A stretch of DNA of 58,067 bases from NCBI GenBank assembly GCA_030849065.1, contig JASAON010001564.1, positions 1-58,067 of the forward strand, read 5' to 3'. Source of the stretch: Jaenimonas drosophilae (lineage: Eukaryota; Euglenozoa; Kinetoplastea; Trypanosomatida; Trypanosomatidae). The stretch's first letter is position 1, and each line of letters begins with the position of its first letter. Below are positions 1-10,142 of this stretch, one piece after another. The notes beneath the pieces were generated by a model, which was not told the DNA's origin, did not search any database, and saw nothing but the letters and a program-made list of their open reading frames with translations. A program made the position numbers and the translations under genes.

Positions 1-1410
1 TGATGTGGCGTAGCTCAGCAAGGAGCTTGACTTGGCCTTGCGTTGCAACACCTGACGTGTGTTGCTGGCCAAGGATGGGAAGACGTGCATCAGCATGGCA
101 TCGACGAGAGGTACATCACCAGGCTCCCCGCGGAGTTGTTGCAGCCCGTGGAGATCCATCAGCATGCGCGCCGCTGATGCAGTTGTGGTGCCGCTCGCCA
201 ACGTCATGTTCTCCGTCACGTGTGCCAGCATGGCGGTGCGTGTGGTGGAGGCGGCACGCATCATCGCCTCCTCCAGTGCTCGCAGCGCAGCATGAAGCTC
301 ATCTTCCTCCACCAAGGAACGCACAGAGGTTCTCGAGAGGAGCAACGTTGCTGTGGCGAGACGCTGAAGTGTGGCGAGTGTGCGGAGCCACAGCGCCACA
401 TTGTCGGAGGAGAGGAGCGCATCATCCAACTCCACGTGTGGCAGTACATCGGCCGCCATGGAGATGGTTCGTACGCACAGTGGCACCACACGTGATGAAG
501 CGTGCGCAGGAATCCATCGCATCGATGCCGCCACTGGAGTTGGTGCCTTCACCATCAACGCTGACGTTGATGGTGATGATGATGATGACGTTGTTGTTGT
601 TGTTGTCGGTGATGCGCCACCCAGTACTGAAAGAAGAAGATCATCATCTTCATCTTCCTCGCGATGTTTCTTCTCCGTGTGTTGTGCTGTTGTGCCTTGT
701 CGAGCTCGCCACGATCTCGATGGCAGTGAGACGGCAAATCGAGGTGATGAGGCGTTGATGGAGCCTCCATTGACGTAGTGTTGCAACGCACCCAAGGACA
801 GACGTGCAAGACTATTCAGCTCATGAAGCACAGATTTTGATGATGATGATGATGATGATGTTGTTGTTGTGGAGTTTGCTTGAAGATAGGGTGCCCACAC
901 CTCCTCTTCCAGCATCAGCGACCACAACCGTGCTGACAGCAACGGTCGTGCGATGATGGAGGAATCCAGAAGATGAAGATCATCCTGAATAGCACGAAGC
1001 TCATCCTTCACCTCTTCATTGTGGCGTTGTTCCTGCAACAATGTACGTCGATGTTGTACGTGTTGGCGTTTGCGTTGAAACATCTCGATTCGGGCGTTTT
1101 CCAGCACCGCCACACTCGAGATGAGTTGGCGTACGCGGCTCCACGGAGCTACATGACGTGTTGCGTCGTTGTGGCCGTCAAACACATGCATTAATGCATC
1201 TTGTGCGGATGGAGATGATGATGATGATGTTGTTGGTGGTGTTGTTTCTCCACAGCGAGGGAGGCTCCGCTCCACCAGAGATAGTGCAATGGGTGCCTCA
1301 CGAAAGAGGAGCTTCTCCATCCATGGTGCATCAATCTTCTTCACGCTGTGCTGCCGACGAACACGTTGCGCCAAGGCCCGCACTGACGTCAACCTCCGCG
1401 CCGCGAGCAT
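1..1410 (-). CDS. Partial gene (3' end outside window): unidentified mitochondrial-type helical protein
   Basis: One minus-strand frame stays open for 470 codons, from an ATG at 1410 to the window edge, so the stop lies outside. The N terminus is Arg/Ala/Leu-rich and almost free of acidic residues for about 23 residues (begins MLAARRLTSVRALAQRVRR), as in a mitochondrial presequence. The rest is mostly helical, with Leu/Ala/Glu-rich stretches, and carries Ser and Thr tracts encoded by TCA and ACA repeats. A 13-base T tract followed by an AG lies just upstream on the minus strand. Codon choice matches the downstream genes. I do not recognise the family. Helical mitochondrial RNA-processing or mitoribosome factors of kinetoplastids look like this, but that is inference. 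The frame itself is secure; the first ATG could be replaced by the Met at about residue 31. Confidence 0.75.
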   Translation of the reverse strand, partial: MLAARRLTSVRALAQRVRRQHSVKKIDAPWMEKLLFREAPIALSLVERSLPRCGETTPPTTSSSSSPSAQDALMHVFDGHNDATRHVAPWSRVRQLISSVAVLENARIEMFQRKRQHVQHRRTLLQEQRHNEEVKDELRAIQDDLHLLDSSIIARPLLSARLWSLMLEEEVWAPYLQANSTTTTSSSSSSSKSVLHELNSLARLSLGALQHYVNGGSINASSPRFAVSLPSRSWRARQGTTAQHTEKKHREEDEDDDLLLSVLGGASPTTTTTTSSSSSPSTSALMVKAPTPVAASMRWIPAHASSRVVPLCVRTISMAADVLPHVELDDALLSSDNVALWLRTLATLQRLATATLLLSRTSVRSLVEEDELHAALRALEEAMMRAASTTRTAMLAHVTENMTLASGTTTASAARMLMDLHGLQQLRGEPGDVPLVDAMLMHVFPSLASNTRQVLQRKAKSSSLLSYATS

Positions 1411-1435
1411 CCACTACATAAAAAAAAAAAAATAG
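1411..1435 (-). promoter_or_regulatory. Candidate trans-splice acceptor for the left-edge gene
   Basis: The minus strand has 13 T in a row (1432-1420) and then an AG at 1415-1414. The ATG follows after only three bases. This is the polypyrimidine-plus-AG arrangement of kinetoplastid spliced-leader addition, though a 3-base leader is unusually short. Confidence 0.45.
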
Positions 1436-4400
1436 TTGAAGATACATGAAGAAGAAGCAGCAGTAGCATGAACAGTAATCAGCACACTTCATCATCCACG
1501 GACTTGCAGCGTGTGCCACGTCAGTCATGAGCGTTTTTCCTCTTCTTTTCATCAGTTCGGTGCCTCGATGCACATCTGCCACACGTGTTGTGCCCTTGAT
1601 CTCCACGAACAGCAACACAGGTGCGCATCAAACGGTGCAGTGATGATGAAGGCTTGTCAATGTAGAGCAAAGAAAAAAAAAACAGAAAGGAAAGAAGATA
1701 GCCAAACAAGAACATGTACGTATACCGGTGATGCCCACGTTAACAGCCAACGAGGGTTTGCGTGCGCGGATGAAGAAAAGTACGATGGCCGAAACTTTTT
1801 CTATAAAAAGTGTGGATAGAGGCCAACGGTGATGATGATGATGATGATAATGATGATGGTAGCAGGAGAGACACACCAGCACGCGCCCCACACACACAGA
1901 CACACATCATGTAGCACGCGCGCATGAGGATGATGATGTCCTTGATGTGTGATGCGTGTCTCCCTGTATGTGACATACTCCGAGGAAAGACATAAAGATG
2001 GAGTGGAGATCACACAACAACAATCATACAACAACAACAACAACAAGCATAAAAAGAAAAAAAAGAGGAAAAAGGAGAGAAGGTCGGCATCTTCGCACAC
2101 GGGCCCTTTGGCCGCAGGTGGTGTAGCTCCTCCTACGTGAGTCACGTTGGCGGCCAACAGGGCCGTCAACGCAAGACTCAGTGGCGAATCGTACACGCAC
2201 GCCACGAAAACAAATCGGCGAACATAAAAAAAGAACAAAAAAAAAGTGAAGAAGAATCAATACGGAGATGATGAACGCGCTGGCATCCACTCCATGTTTG
2301 GCGGGGGAGAGAGGGAGAAGGAGGGCAGAACTCCATGCGTGGTTGGTGGCGAAGACGGCACCAACGCAACGCTTTCTTCACAACAACAATTCATCTCTTG
2401 TGTATGTGTGAGTGTTTTTTTTCGTGGCGAGAGCGAAAGAGATGACGATGTACAAGTACATGCATACATCAACATCATCACCTCATCATCAACACATATC
2501 ACGTCCTGAAGAGGTGTGTGGGGGAAAAATCGGAGTTATGGGAGAGAGAGTACGAGAACATCCAAGAAGCCGCGGAATGCACACGATGATTCTACAACAC
2601 TTCTCAACACTCCACGTACGTGTGTTCGTGTGTTGGTTGCGTGCAAAAAAAAAAAACATCGTGCGCTTGACGGCAGACAATCCGAGATCGATCCCACAAT
2701 CCTCCCAGACAGCAGGTGAAAAGAGTGAGGTGGAGGAGAGAGATGAGTGTGTTGCAACACAACCCCAGCAACGTTGATCTGCACCCAAAACAGAATCACA
2801 AACGAAAAAAAAAGAAACAAGATCAACTGCCTGTATATATACACAAACGAAGCATCGCCGATGGATGTACGGGGGGAGCTTGTGGTGATTGCTTAAGAGG
2901 CTTCTGCCGGAGGTGCAACACACATACGCACCGCGTACATCTCCACGCAGATTGCTGCTCAGTCCCTCTCCGCAGGGTCTTGAAGAGCGAGGATGCAAGG
3001 GAGAGAGAGCGTACAACAACAAACAGAAGATAAAAAAAAAGAAACGAAGATGCCGAAAAGGATTCCTCCTCTCCAACGTGTACGGCTTACGCATACTGAA
3101 ACAGCCAAGAAACGCCAATCTTGGCAGGAGCATCAGCACAAGAAGATGCATGAATGATAAACCTCGAAGATGTACGACCTTCTTCTGCTATCCACATTCA
3201 CACGAGCAACCTCGCGTTGCCATTTGATGATGAATACCAGGTGATGGCCACATGATGAGGATGAAGAAGTGAGTTCATCACGCATCATTGCCAGCAACAT
3301 CCATCAACAAGAAGAAAAATATATAAGAAGCCCGCCGTGAAAGACGCACGCACTGCGCAGTCAGGCAATGGAGCAGTGACGTGCGTTGTGGGCATGACAG
3401 CAGATACATGCAATGCACAACAACAAACGTATTTGCCCAGGCGTAGTTTTTTTTTTGTGTGTGTGTGAGTGCTCATGCTTCTGCACGTACATCGGCACCG
3501 CCCAGGAGGGTTGGAGGACGTACGGCAACAAACCCAAGCAAACACATAAACATTGTGTCGTTGAGCGAGCAACGTCAGCCGTTAACGTGCGGGGATCAAC
3601 ACACACAAAAAAAAAGGAGCGGAAAAAAACGGGAAATCAAACAAAAAAAAATGAAGAAAGATAAGTGGTGAATGTTGTTGGTGGTAGCTGCTGCGTGGAT
3701 CACAGCTACCATCACCCACATCGAACAACACACGTCAGTACTGACAACACATCCTGCCCGTGGTGCAGGATTGCATCAGCCATCTTCACGAGTACATGTA
3801 GATGGTTGATGCCCACAGCATCTCCACCGCATTTGGCATCTTGCCACAAGCCTGTGAGTTGTGCTTGGTTTTCTTCTTATTTTATGATGCCAACGCAGTG
3901 GAGTAGTGATTATATTGTTGCGCATGCTGGCACAACAAATGGTTGTTGTTTCAGCTGTGTGTGTGTGTATGAGAAGGATGGGATAAACACAGATATAGAG
4001 AAATGTTTTGCCGCTCGTTGGCCATCATCATGAACGGATTTTTTTTTGTGTGTGTTTGTGTTCCACCATCGTCGTTGTGGGTTCACGCGTGTCAAGACAT
4101 CGCAGGAACAAAATGCTAAGAAAAGTGGTGAGATCATCATTGATAAATAACATCAAAAAAGAAAAAAAGAAAAGAAAAAACATCGAAGAATCAGCTGTTG
4201 GCGTAGTTGTTGCGCGCGGTTGCGATTCCTGTTTCTTTCATCCGCACAACGACCACATACTCAACAGCAATCGCGCAGAATGAGCGTATGTGGCGACGTT
4301 TCACACAATCATTGTGCATATAAACACGCGTACACAAGCCGTACACAGACACCAACCGTAGCACACCACTCCGATAAAGAACAAAGAAAATTGTGTGTTA

Positions 4401-5023
4401 ATGAAAATGAAGAAGAAAAAAAGTGGATTCGTTCAGAAACAACGACGACGAAGAAGAATCAACAAAATCAGGAAAAAAAAACAACGAAGAAGAGAGGGGG
4501 AATGTGGTGGCTCGGGTAACAAGAAATGACACACATGCGTTGGTACCCCGCCAAAGTATGTCGGTGTAACAAACGCATGCGTTTGGTGTTGTGGTTGGGT
4601 TGCTCTTGTTGTCTCAATGTGTGTATATTCAGCACAGAATGATACTCGTGAGAGGGAGAATACGGAGCGCGGCAAAGAACATGGCGGTCCATGATCCTGT
4701 TTGCTTATCAACGTCTCTCCGGGTCAGGGGTGGTGGCCACACAAGCATGAAGAAGAGGTCGTACATAAACGAATACACGCAAGGTTGGTGTGATTGTTGC
4801 ACCTCACTCTCTACACATCAAGTGCAGCACACGCACACACCCACGGATATATCAAGATGAAGAAGGATACTCCACACAAAATCTTCGCATAGCGCAAAGG
4901 CTCACAATGGAGATGGGCGTCCAGCATGAAACACAAGAAAAAAAAAATGGGGAAAACCGTGATCGATGCATAAATGTACGCGCACGCACATTCGTGCATC
5001 GTGGGGGTGAAAGGTGGGGCACT

Positions 5024-5045
5024 CCATCAGCCACAAGGCTGATGG
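5024..5045. repeat. Perfect 9-bp hairpin with 4-base loop
   Basis: CCATCAGCC (5024-5032) and its exact reverse complement (5037-5045) enclose the loop ACAA. On the minus strand a run of nine T (5063-5055) lies just upstream. There is no gene nearby to explain it. Confidence 0.8.
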
Positions 5046-5956
5046 TCTTAATGACAAAAAAAAAGTCCGAGATAAACACATAAAAACAGCTTTCTTCGTC
5101 ATGAAGATACAAAACAGCGAACAAAAAGTACAAGAAAGAAGAGATGAACGAAGGCCAAGCACATCAGCTGTTCTGCAGGCTCACCTGCCAGGGCGTACCC
5201 ACACACACAAAAGAGAAAGAAAGAGAAGAACAGCATCGTCATCGGCTCTCCGCCACACACATGGAGAGATCATCATGAGGAGCTTCCGCTCGCACATGGA
5301 TTATTAGTTTAAACCAAAAGACGTTGAGAACACCGGGGGCATCTCTCATCACACAAATGGCAGACATGAGTGAATCTCACACACTCGCAACCGCCGAACC
5401 ACCACAACAGAAGAAGAATGATCGTCGCACTGCATCACGAGGCACACCTGATGATGGAGCACATGCGATCTCCTTGACGTTGTTGTGTGATTCCGTTCGT
5501 GAGGGAGTTAAGGAACATTGCGGGGCATCGTCAAATATCTTGTGGCATATGAAAAAAAAAAAAAAAAAGTTGGTTGCACGAATGAATCAACGTGGATGGC
5601 TCCCGCCCAAACACGTACAGAAGAGATGATTGGGCAACGTGAATCCTCACCACCGCCGAGCATCATCACCGCTGCATGCGTGTATCAATCATCTTCGTAG
5701 TCAAGATCAACACCAGTGATGTCTGCGCACAACAAACAAGAAGTGTTTCTCATCATAAAGTTGTGCAGCGTACATGTGTGGCGTGCATCACTACGAGTGA
5801 AGACGGCGCAGAGAGCGATCACCATCCACGCACAAGTTTTTGTTCTGATTCTTTTTTTTTAGATCATATTCATCGGTCGCTTGTTGAAGAAAAGGAGCAC
5901 AGTGGGAGGGCCGGATGGTGAGATAGATGCGGCCATCCTCGTCAAGCCGGCACGAT

Positions 5957-5980
5957 GGGTCCAGGATCCTACACGGACCC
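5957..5980. repeat. Inverted repeat, 6-bp arms around a GGATCC palindrome
   Basis: GGGTCC (5957-5962) pairs with GGACCC (5975-5980). The 12-base loop itself contains a six-base palindrome, which could nest a smaller stem. Confidence 0.6.
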
Positions 5981-8900
5981 TCAGCTGCACACACATGAGG
6001 CGCCACGAGTGAGATCGAGAAATGCGCAAATTGTTGCGTAGTTTTTTTTTCCTGTGATGATGTTGTCATGATAGAGCGGGCGCGTGTAGGTGTGTGTGTG
6101 TGCGGTATCTTCCATCAGCAGGAGAGAAGAGCCAACATACAGCACGTGGTGGTGTTGTTGTTGGGCTGCTTCGGTTTTTTTTTTTGAGGCTTCGCCGTCG
6201 TTGATTGCTCGGTGCAGCATCTCACCGCGAATGTCAGGTTCAGTCAAAAAAAAAAAAAAGACTCAACAGCGTTGCGTGCAAGAGCGAGAGAGATGTACGC
6301 GGCAACCATCATCCAGAAGCAAAATAATTATCAGAGAGGTGGAGCAAAACACACAGAAAAAAAAATGGGATGTCGGCGCCAAAAAAAACAAGAAGAGAAC
6401 AACAACATCAAGAAGAGAAAAAAAAAAGCCCCATCGCTGCATCACAACCGATTCGTATACGCTATCGTTGTTGGATGTTTGTATGTGTGCGGAGATGGAT
6501 CGTGAAGGGTAGATCTCTTGCCGCCACGCTGGCAGTTAGCCATGCATGGCACAACCGTACATGGCACGGAGATACACACATGACTACTAACTCATACAAA
6601 CAATCGGAAACAACCAAAAAAAAACAGAAAACAACCAACAAAAGAAGATGGAAACGAACCAAAAACAACGCAAAAATAACGACGGCGAAATAGTAGTCGT
6701 GGCGCAGACAACGAATCCGGTGAGCCGGCCTCCGTGTTGTATGAGGAAGGCGTTCTACACCTCACACAGGAAAAAAAACAACAACAAACATGAAGGAGGA
6801 GGAACGCGAAACAGAACATGATGTGCGTGGAGTACGCACGAGGACCCTCCAACATGACGCACTCATCCACGTGCCACAAGACACATAAAGAAAGATGTTC
6901 GTCTGAAGTGTTGTGTGCGTGCACGGAGGCTCATCCAGAGCCATGAGAGCGTGGTAAGAAAGGACACAAGAAAACAACAACATGGCAAAGATGTTGTTGT
7001 TTTCTTGCTTTGATTCGCTGGTGCAGCATCACACAAATATGTTTACGTGTTATTCCACGAAAAACAAATAAAACAATCGCTTGTTTGAGTTCGTGTGTTC
7101 GTGTTTTTTTTTTCCGTCTACCGTGGCGGTGATGATGATGTTGTTCTGCATATTCATACAAAAAGAAGAGAAAAAAAAAGTGCGACATCATGCGTTTGCC
7201 GTCGTTCTCCCCTCACCTCTCCAACCCACCACCATCACCAGTGAGGGAGCGGTGGATGAAGAGGTTGTTGGGGCAACCAAAGAGTTGTCATTGTACTGCA
7301 GCAACATCACAAACAGAACAGGGGGAGGAGGAGGAGGACGAACCAGAAGAGAGCAAACAAGAAGAGAAGAAGAAAGATCATCAGAATCTTGTTTCCTATC
7401 CTCCCACGTGCACGTGTGTATCTCAAGTCATCCAAATCGCAAATAATATCACGTTGAGAAGGAGCAACTCACCAGGTACTCGGAAGGGAGAAGCAAATAA
7501 CAGCAACAGCAACAAAAAAACAAAATACAGAACAAAAAAAGAAAAAGAAACGCCTGAACATCATATATATATCGTAATACAAGTAAGAAGATAGGTAGGG
7601 GGGAGGGGCTCTACTCCATTCATAGAAATGAAGGCTTTAGCCGGAGCATGAGGTGTGTTCGTGTGTGCCTTGTTGTTGTTGTTGCGTTGAATACATCAAG
7701 AAAAAAACTGTTCTCTCGCATGTCATTCGTTTGGTCGTGAGGCCAGCAGAATGAAAACCCTCCGATAATGAAACGAAAAAAAGCACACATAACAACAAAA
7801 AAACAGAAAAAAAAAACGCAGATGAACGAAGACCGCGGAGAGAGGTCCCTCCGCATTCGCTTCGTCATGGTGGCAGCGATTCAACATGATGCTTCTTTTT
7901 TTTTCTGTTATTTTTTGTTTGAATCAGAAAGAGGGTATGATTGCGTACACGGTGTGTGTGTTTCGTGCGCCTATCGAGCCCCTCACCACACGCTGCTGTC
8001 GCGGTGATGATGCTCTCGTCGCAACACGTCTAGGCGTTCTGATCCTCCACGCACCCACAGTGTGGGATTCAGGGACGGTGATGGCACACAAAACACAAAA
8101 GCACAATGTTATACGCAGCATGGAAATTTTTTTTTTACAAAAGAGGAAAGAGAACATAGCAGCACAAAAGTTTTCATGTGTATGGAGCGGATTCTCGCAA
8201 TCCCTCCACACGCCCTCCCCCGAACGCGTTTGCGTGGGGAGACGGGTATGTCTGAGGTAAGAAATGAGGAGTTGCTGGTGTACGCACACACACAAACTCC
8301 TTCGTACTCAGAGTGGGTATGAATGGATGCACGAGAGCCGTTCATCATCGTTTGTCCTGGCTCACAAAAAAAAAAGGTAGCGAAATAAAAAGAAAACAAT
8401 CAAAGCGATCGCGCATCATTTTTTTTGTTGTTTAGCCTCAACCTCTTCTTACTTCATGTGTTCTTAGAGAAAACCGGCATTTGTGCTTGTGGTGTGGCTC
8501 GCGCGCACACGCACACATGTACGGAAACCGGAGAGGTGTGGTTGGTGCTCCATCTCTCTCTCTGGAGCGTGAGGCATCACAACGTAAGAAAAAAGAAAAA
8601 TAAAGGATCCGTGAATGAAAAGAGTGGGAGGGTGAACGAACACGTAAGCTACCTTCGTCCTTCATTTTTTTTTTTGGCTTAAGGTTTGTGTTCGTGGAGA
8701 GCGGTGGTGTCTGTAGTCTGGTGGGGGGAGGTAGGGGGCGTATCTTGTGATGCGCAATGCGCAGGTGTATGTTGTGTGAGGTACGAGCGAAGGACAAGCT
8801 TGGATAGCCGTCCAACAAGCACGCCCCGCACACAACGGCACACGCATCACTCTCAACGCCACCACCAAGGAGGTGTGTTCTCCACCGCGCACAACATATA

Positions 8901-10084
8901 GTACGCACAAGAAAGAAAGCAAGCCATAAACAGCGGCGTGAAAAAGCAGAGGCAGAAGCCCACTTCGGAACATGGTGCCTCACACAAGTCGCATGGACAC
9001 CATCTCATTGTTTTACAAGATGTGACGCAGCGCTTTCACCATCAATGAAAAGAGGGTGTCGGGGCAACATCATCAAGATGAGCGCACATGTGATACACAC
9101 GCACATCATGTGTAAGAGGGATTGTTCGTCACTGAACTTCTGCCATGCACGCAAAAAGAGAGAAAAAAAAACAAAGAAAATCTTCTTCAGTTTCATTACG
9201 CAAACAGAGTTTGGGGCAGGTGCGTGTACCCCCACTCCATCTCTAAGTACGGATAGGAGGGGTGGACCTCCACAGAAGGTGAGCGGCGAGTGAGAGATTC
9301 CGCACAACACGTGAAGAGAAAACAGGTGGTAAGAAGTATGCGATCAAGAAGGAGTGGGAGGGAGAGGCTCCAACAAGCCCCCACAGCATCTCGCACGGAG
9401 CTGGCAGGTAGGCAGAGCGCCGTTCCTCCCGACCCACTCCCACACACGAAGAGAAAAAAAAAACAAAGAAGAGAGAGAGGTGTAGGGGTGTGTGGCAGGA
9501 AAACCAAAGAAAGCCGCTGAAGGCGCTGCTGCGGCTTCCCTCCTCCCCGCGCGGAGAGAAGGGCGTATGTTGCGGCGCATCACACAGCACAGATATAGTT
9601 CGTGGCATAAAGATGGATGGGGCGTGCAGGAGAACACCAACACCAGCCCTGCACACACGCACAGAACACAGGCACATGCACAATGCTGGCATACATGTAC
9701 TCCTTGCCAACATCAACTCGCCCACTGCACCGTACACATGTGCGTGAGTGTGTGTGTGTCTGTGAATGTGTGCGCATGAGAGGATGGCGTGTGGTGGTGT
9801 TGTACGCATCAGAACCCTCTCACCATCTCTAGTATTGCCTCTTATGCACACATTGGAGATGGCAGTGAGGAGCCGTCCACGATTGCTGAAGCAGCGTTTG
9901 GCGCATGAAGTAGCCCAACATTCAGAAAAGGAAAAAACATGACGAGAAATGAACGACGGAGAGGGAGAGGAGGGATCCAAGGTAACACAACAACAACAAA
10001 AAAGGAAAAAAAAGATAAAAACCGTGATGAAGCTGCGACACGTTCATCCACCATGGAGAACGAGTGCTGCTGTGTATCTGCGTT

Positions 10085-10124
10085 GGTGTGTGTGTGTGTG
10101 AGATAGAGAGAGAGAGAGAGAGAG
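10085..10124. repeat. Adjacent (GT)n and (AG)n dinucleotide runs
   Basis: A GT run (about 10085-10100) is followed by an AG run (10105-10124), just beyond the PSP1 gene stop. It would lie in that gene's 3' untranslated region. Confidence 0.85.
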
Positions 10125-10142
10125 TCATGCACAGAGGCACAC

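Larger units (their letters stand above)
1411..10142. other. 8.7 kb interval without supportable protein-coding gene
   Basis: No open frame here has the codon pattern of the neighbouring genes. Longer frames (for example 9243-9980 and 8438-8983, minus) translate to Cys/His/Ser-rich text with dinucleotide-repeat runs. A tracts of 8-16 bases on the plus strand recur every 100-300 bases (around 2645, 2806, 3031, 3608, 4474, 4938, 5055, 5552, 6246, 7170, 7802, 8367, 9447), and T tracts are mixed in (3449, 4040, 5849, 6043, 6175, 7107, 7893, 8129, 8665). CA/TG repeats and two small perfect hairpins (5024-5045, 5957-5980) are present. I found no tRNA, 5S, U-snRNA or spliced-leader gene by eye, but small snoRNAs could not be excluded. 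Both flanking genes are on the minus strand, so this is not a simple strand-switch region. Confidence 0.6.

Noticed and set aside
3..758. 251-codon plus-strand frame
   Set aside because: It lies wholly antisense to the better supported minus-strand edge gene and translates to Pro/Arg/Cys-rich text.
2489..3151. 220-codon minus-strand frame
   Set aside because: It runs through several T tracts (poly-Phe) and looks like translated spacer.
5881..6010. Possible tRNA-like folded region
   Set aside because: GC-rich with an inverted repeat, but no T-arm GGTTCRANNCC box, no cloverleaf and no plausible anticodon arm.
8438..8983. 181-codon minus-strand frame
   Set aside because: The composition is that of translated noncoding sequence, with no recognisable domain.
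9243..9980. 245-codon minus-strand frame in the gene-free interval
   Set aside because: Long for chance, but its product is Cys/His/Ser-rich with HTHTHTH dinucleotide-repeat runs and FFFFF pyrimidine-tract runs. No acceptor-to-ATG arrangement or codon bias supports it.
1411..10142. Spliced-leader RNA, U-snRNA, 5S rRNA or CRISPR-like array
   Set aside because: I looked for the conserved starts and internal boxes of these RNAs and for regular direct repeats with spacers and found none. Homopolymer spacing is irregular.
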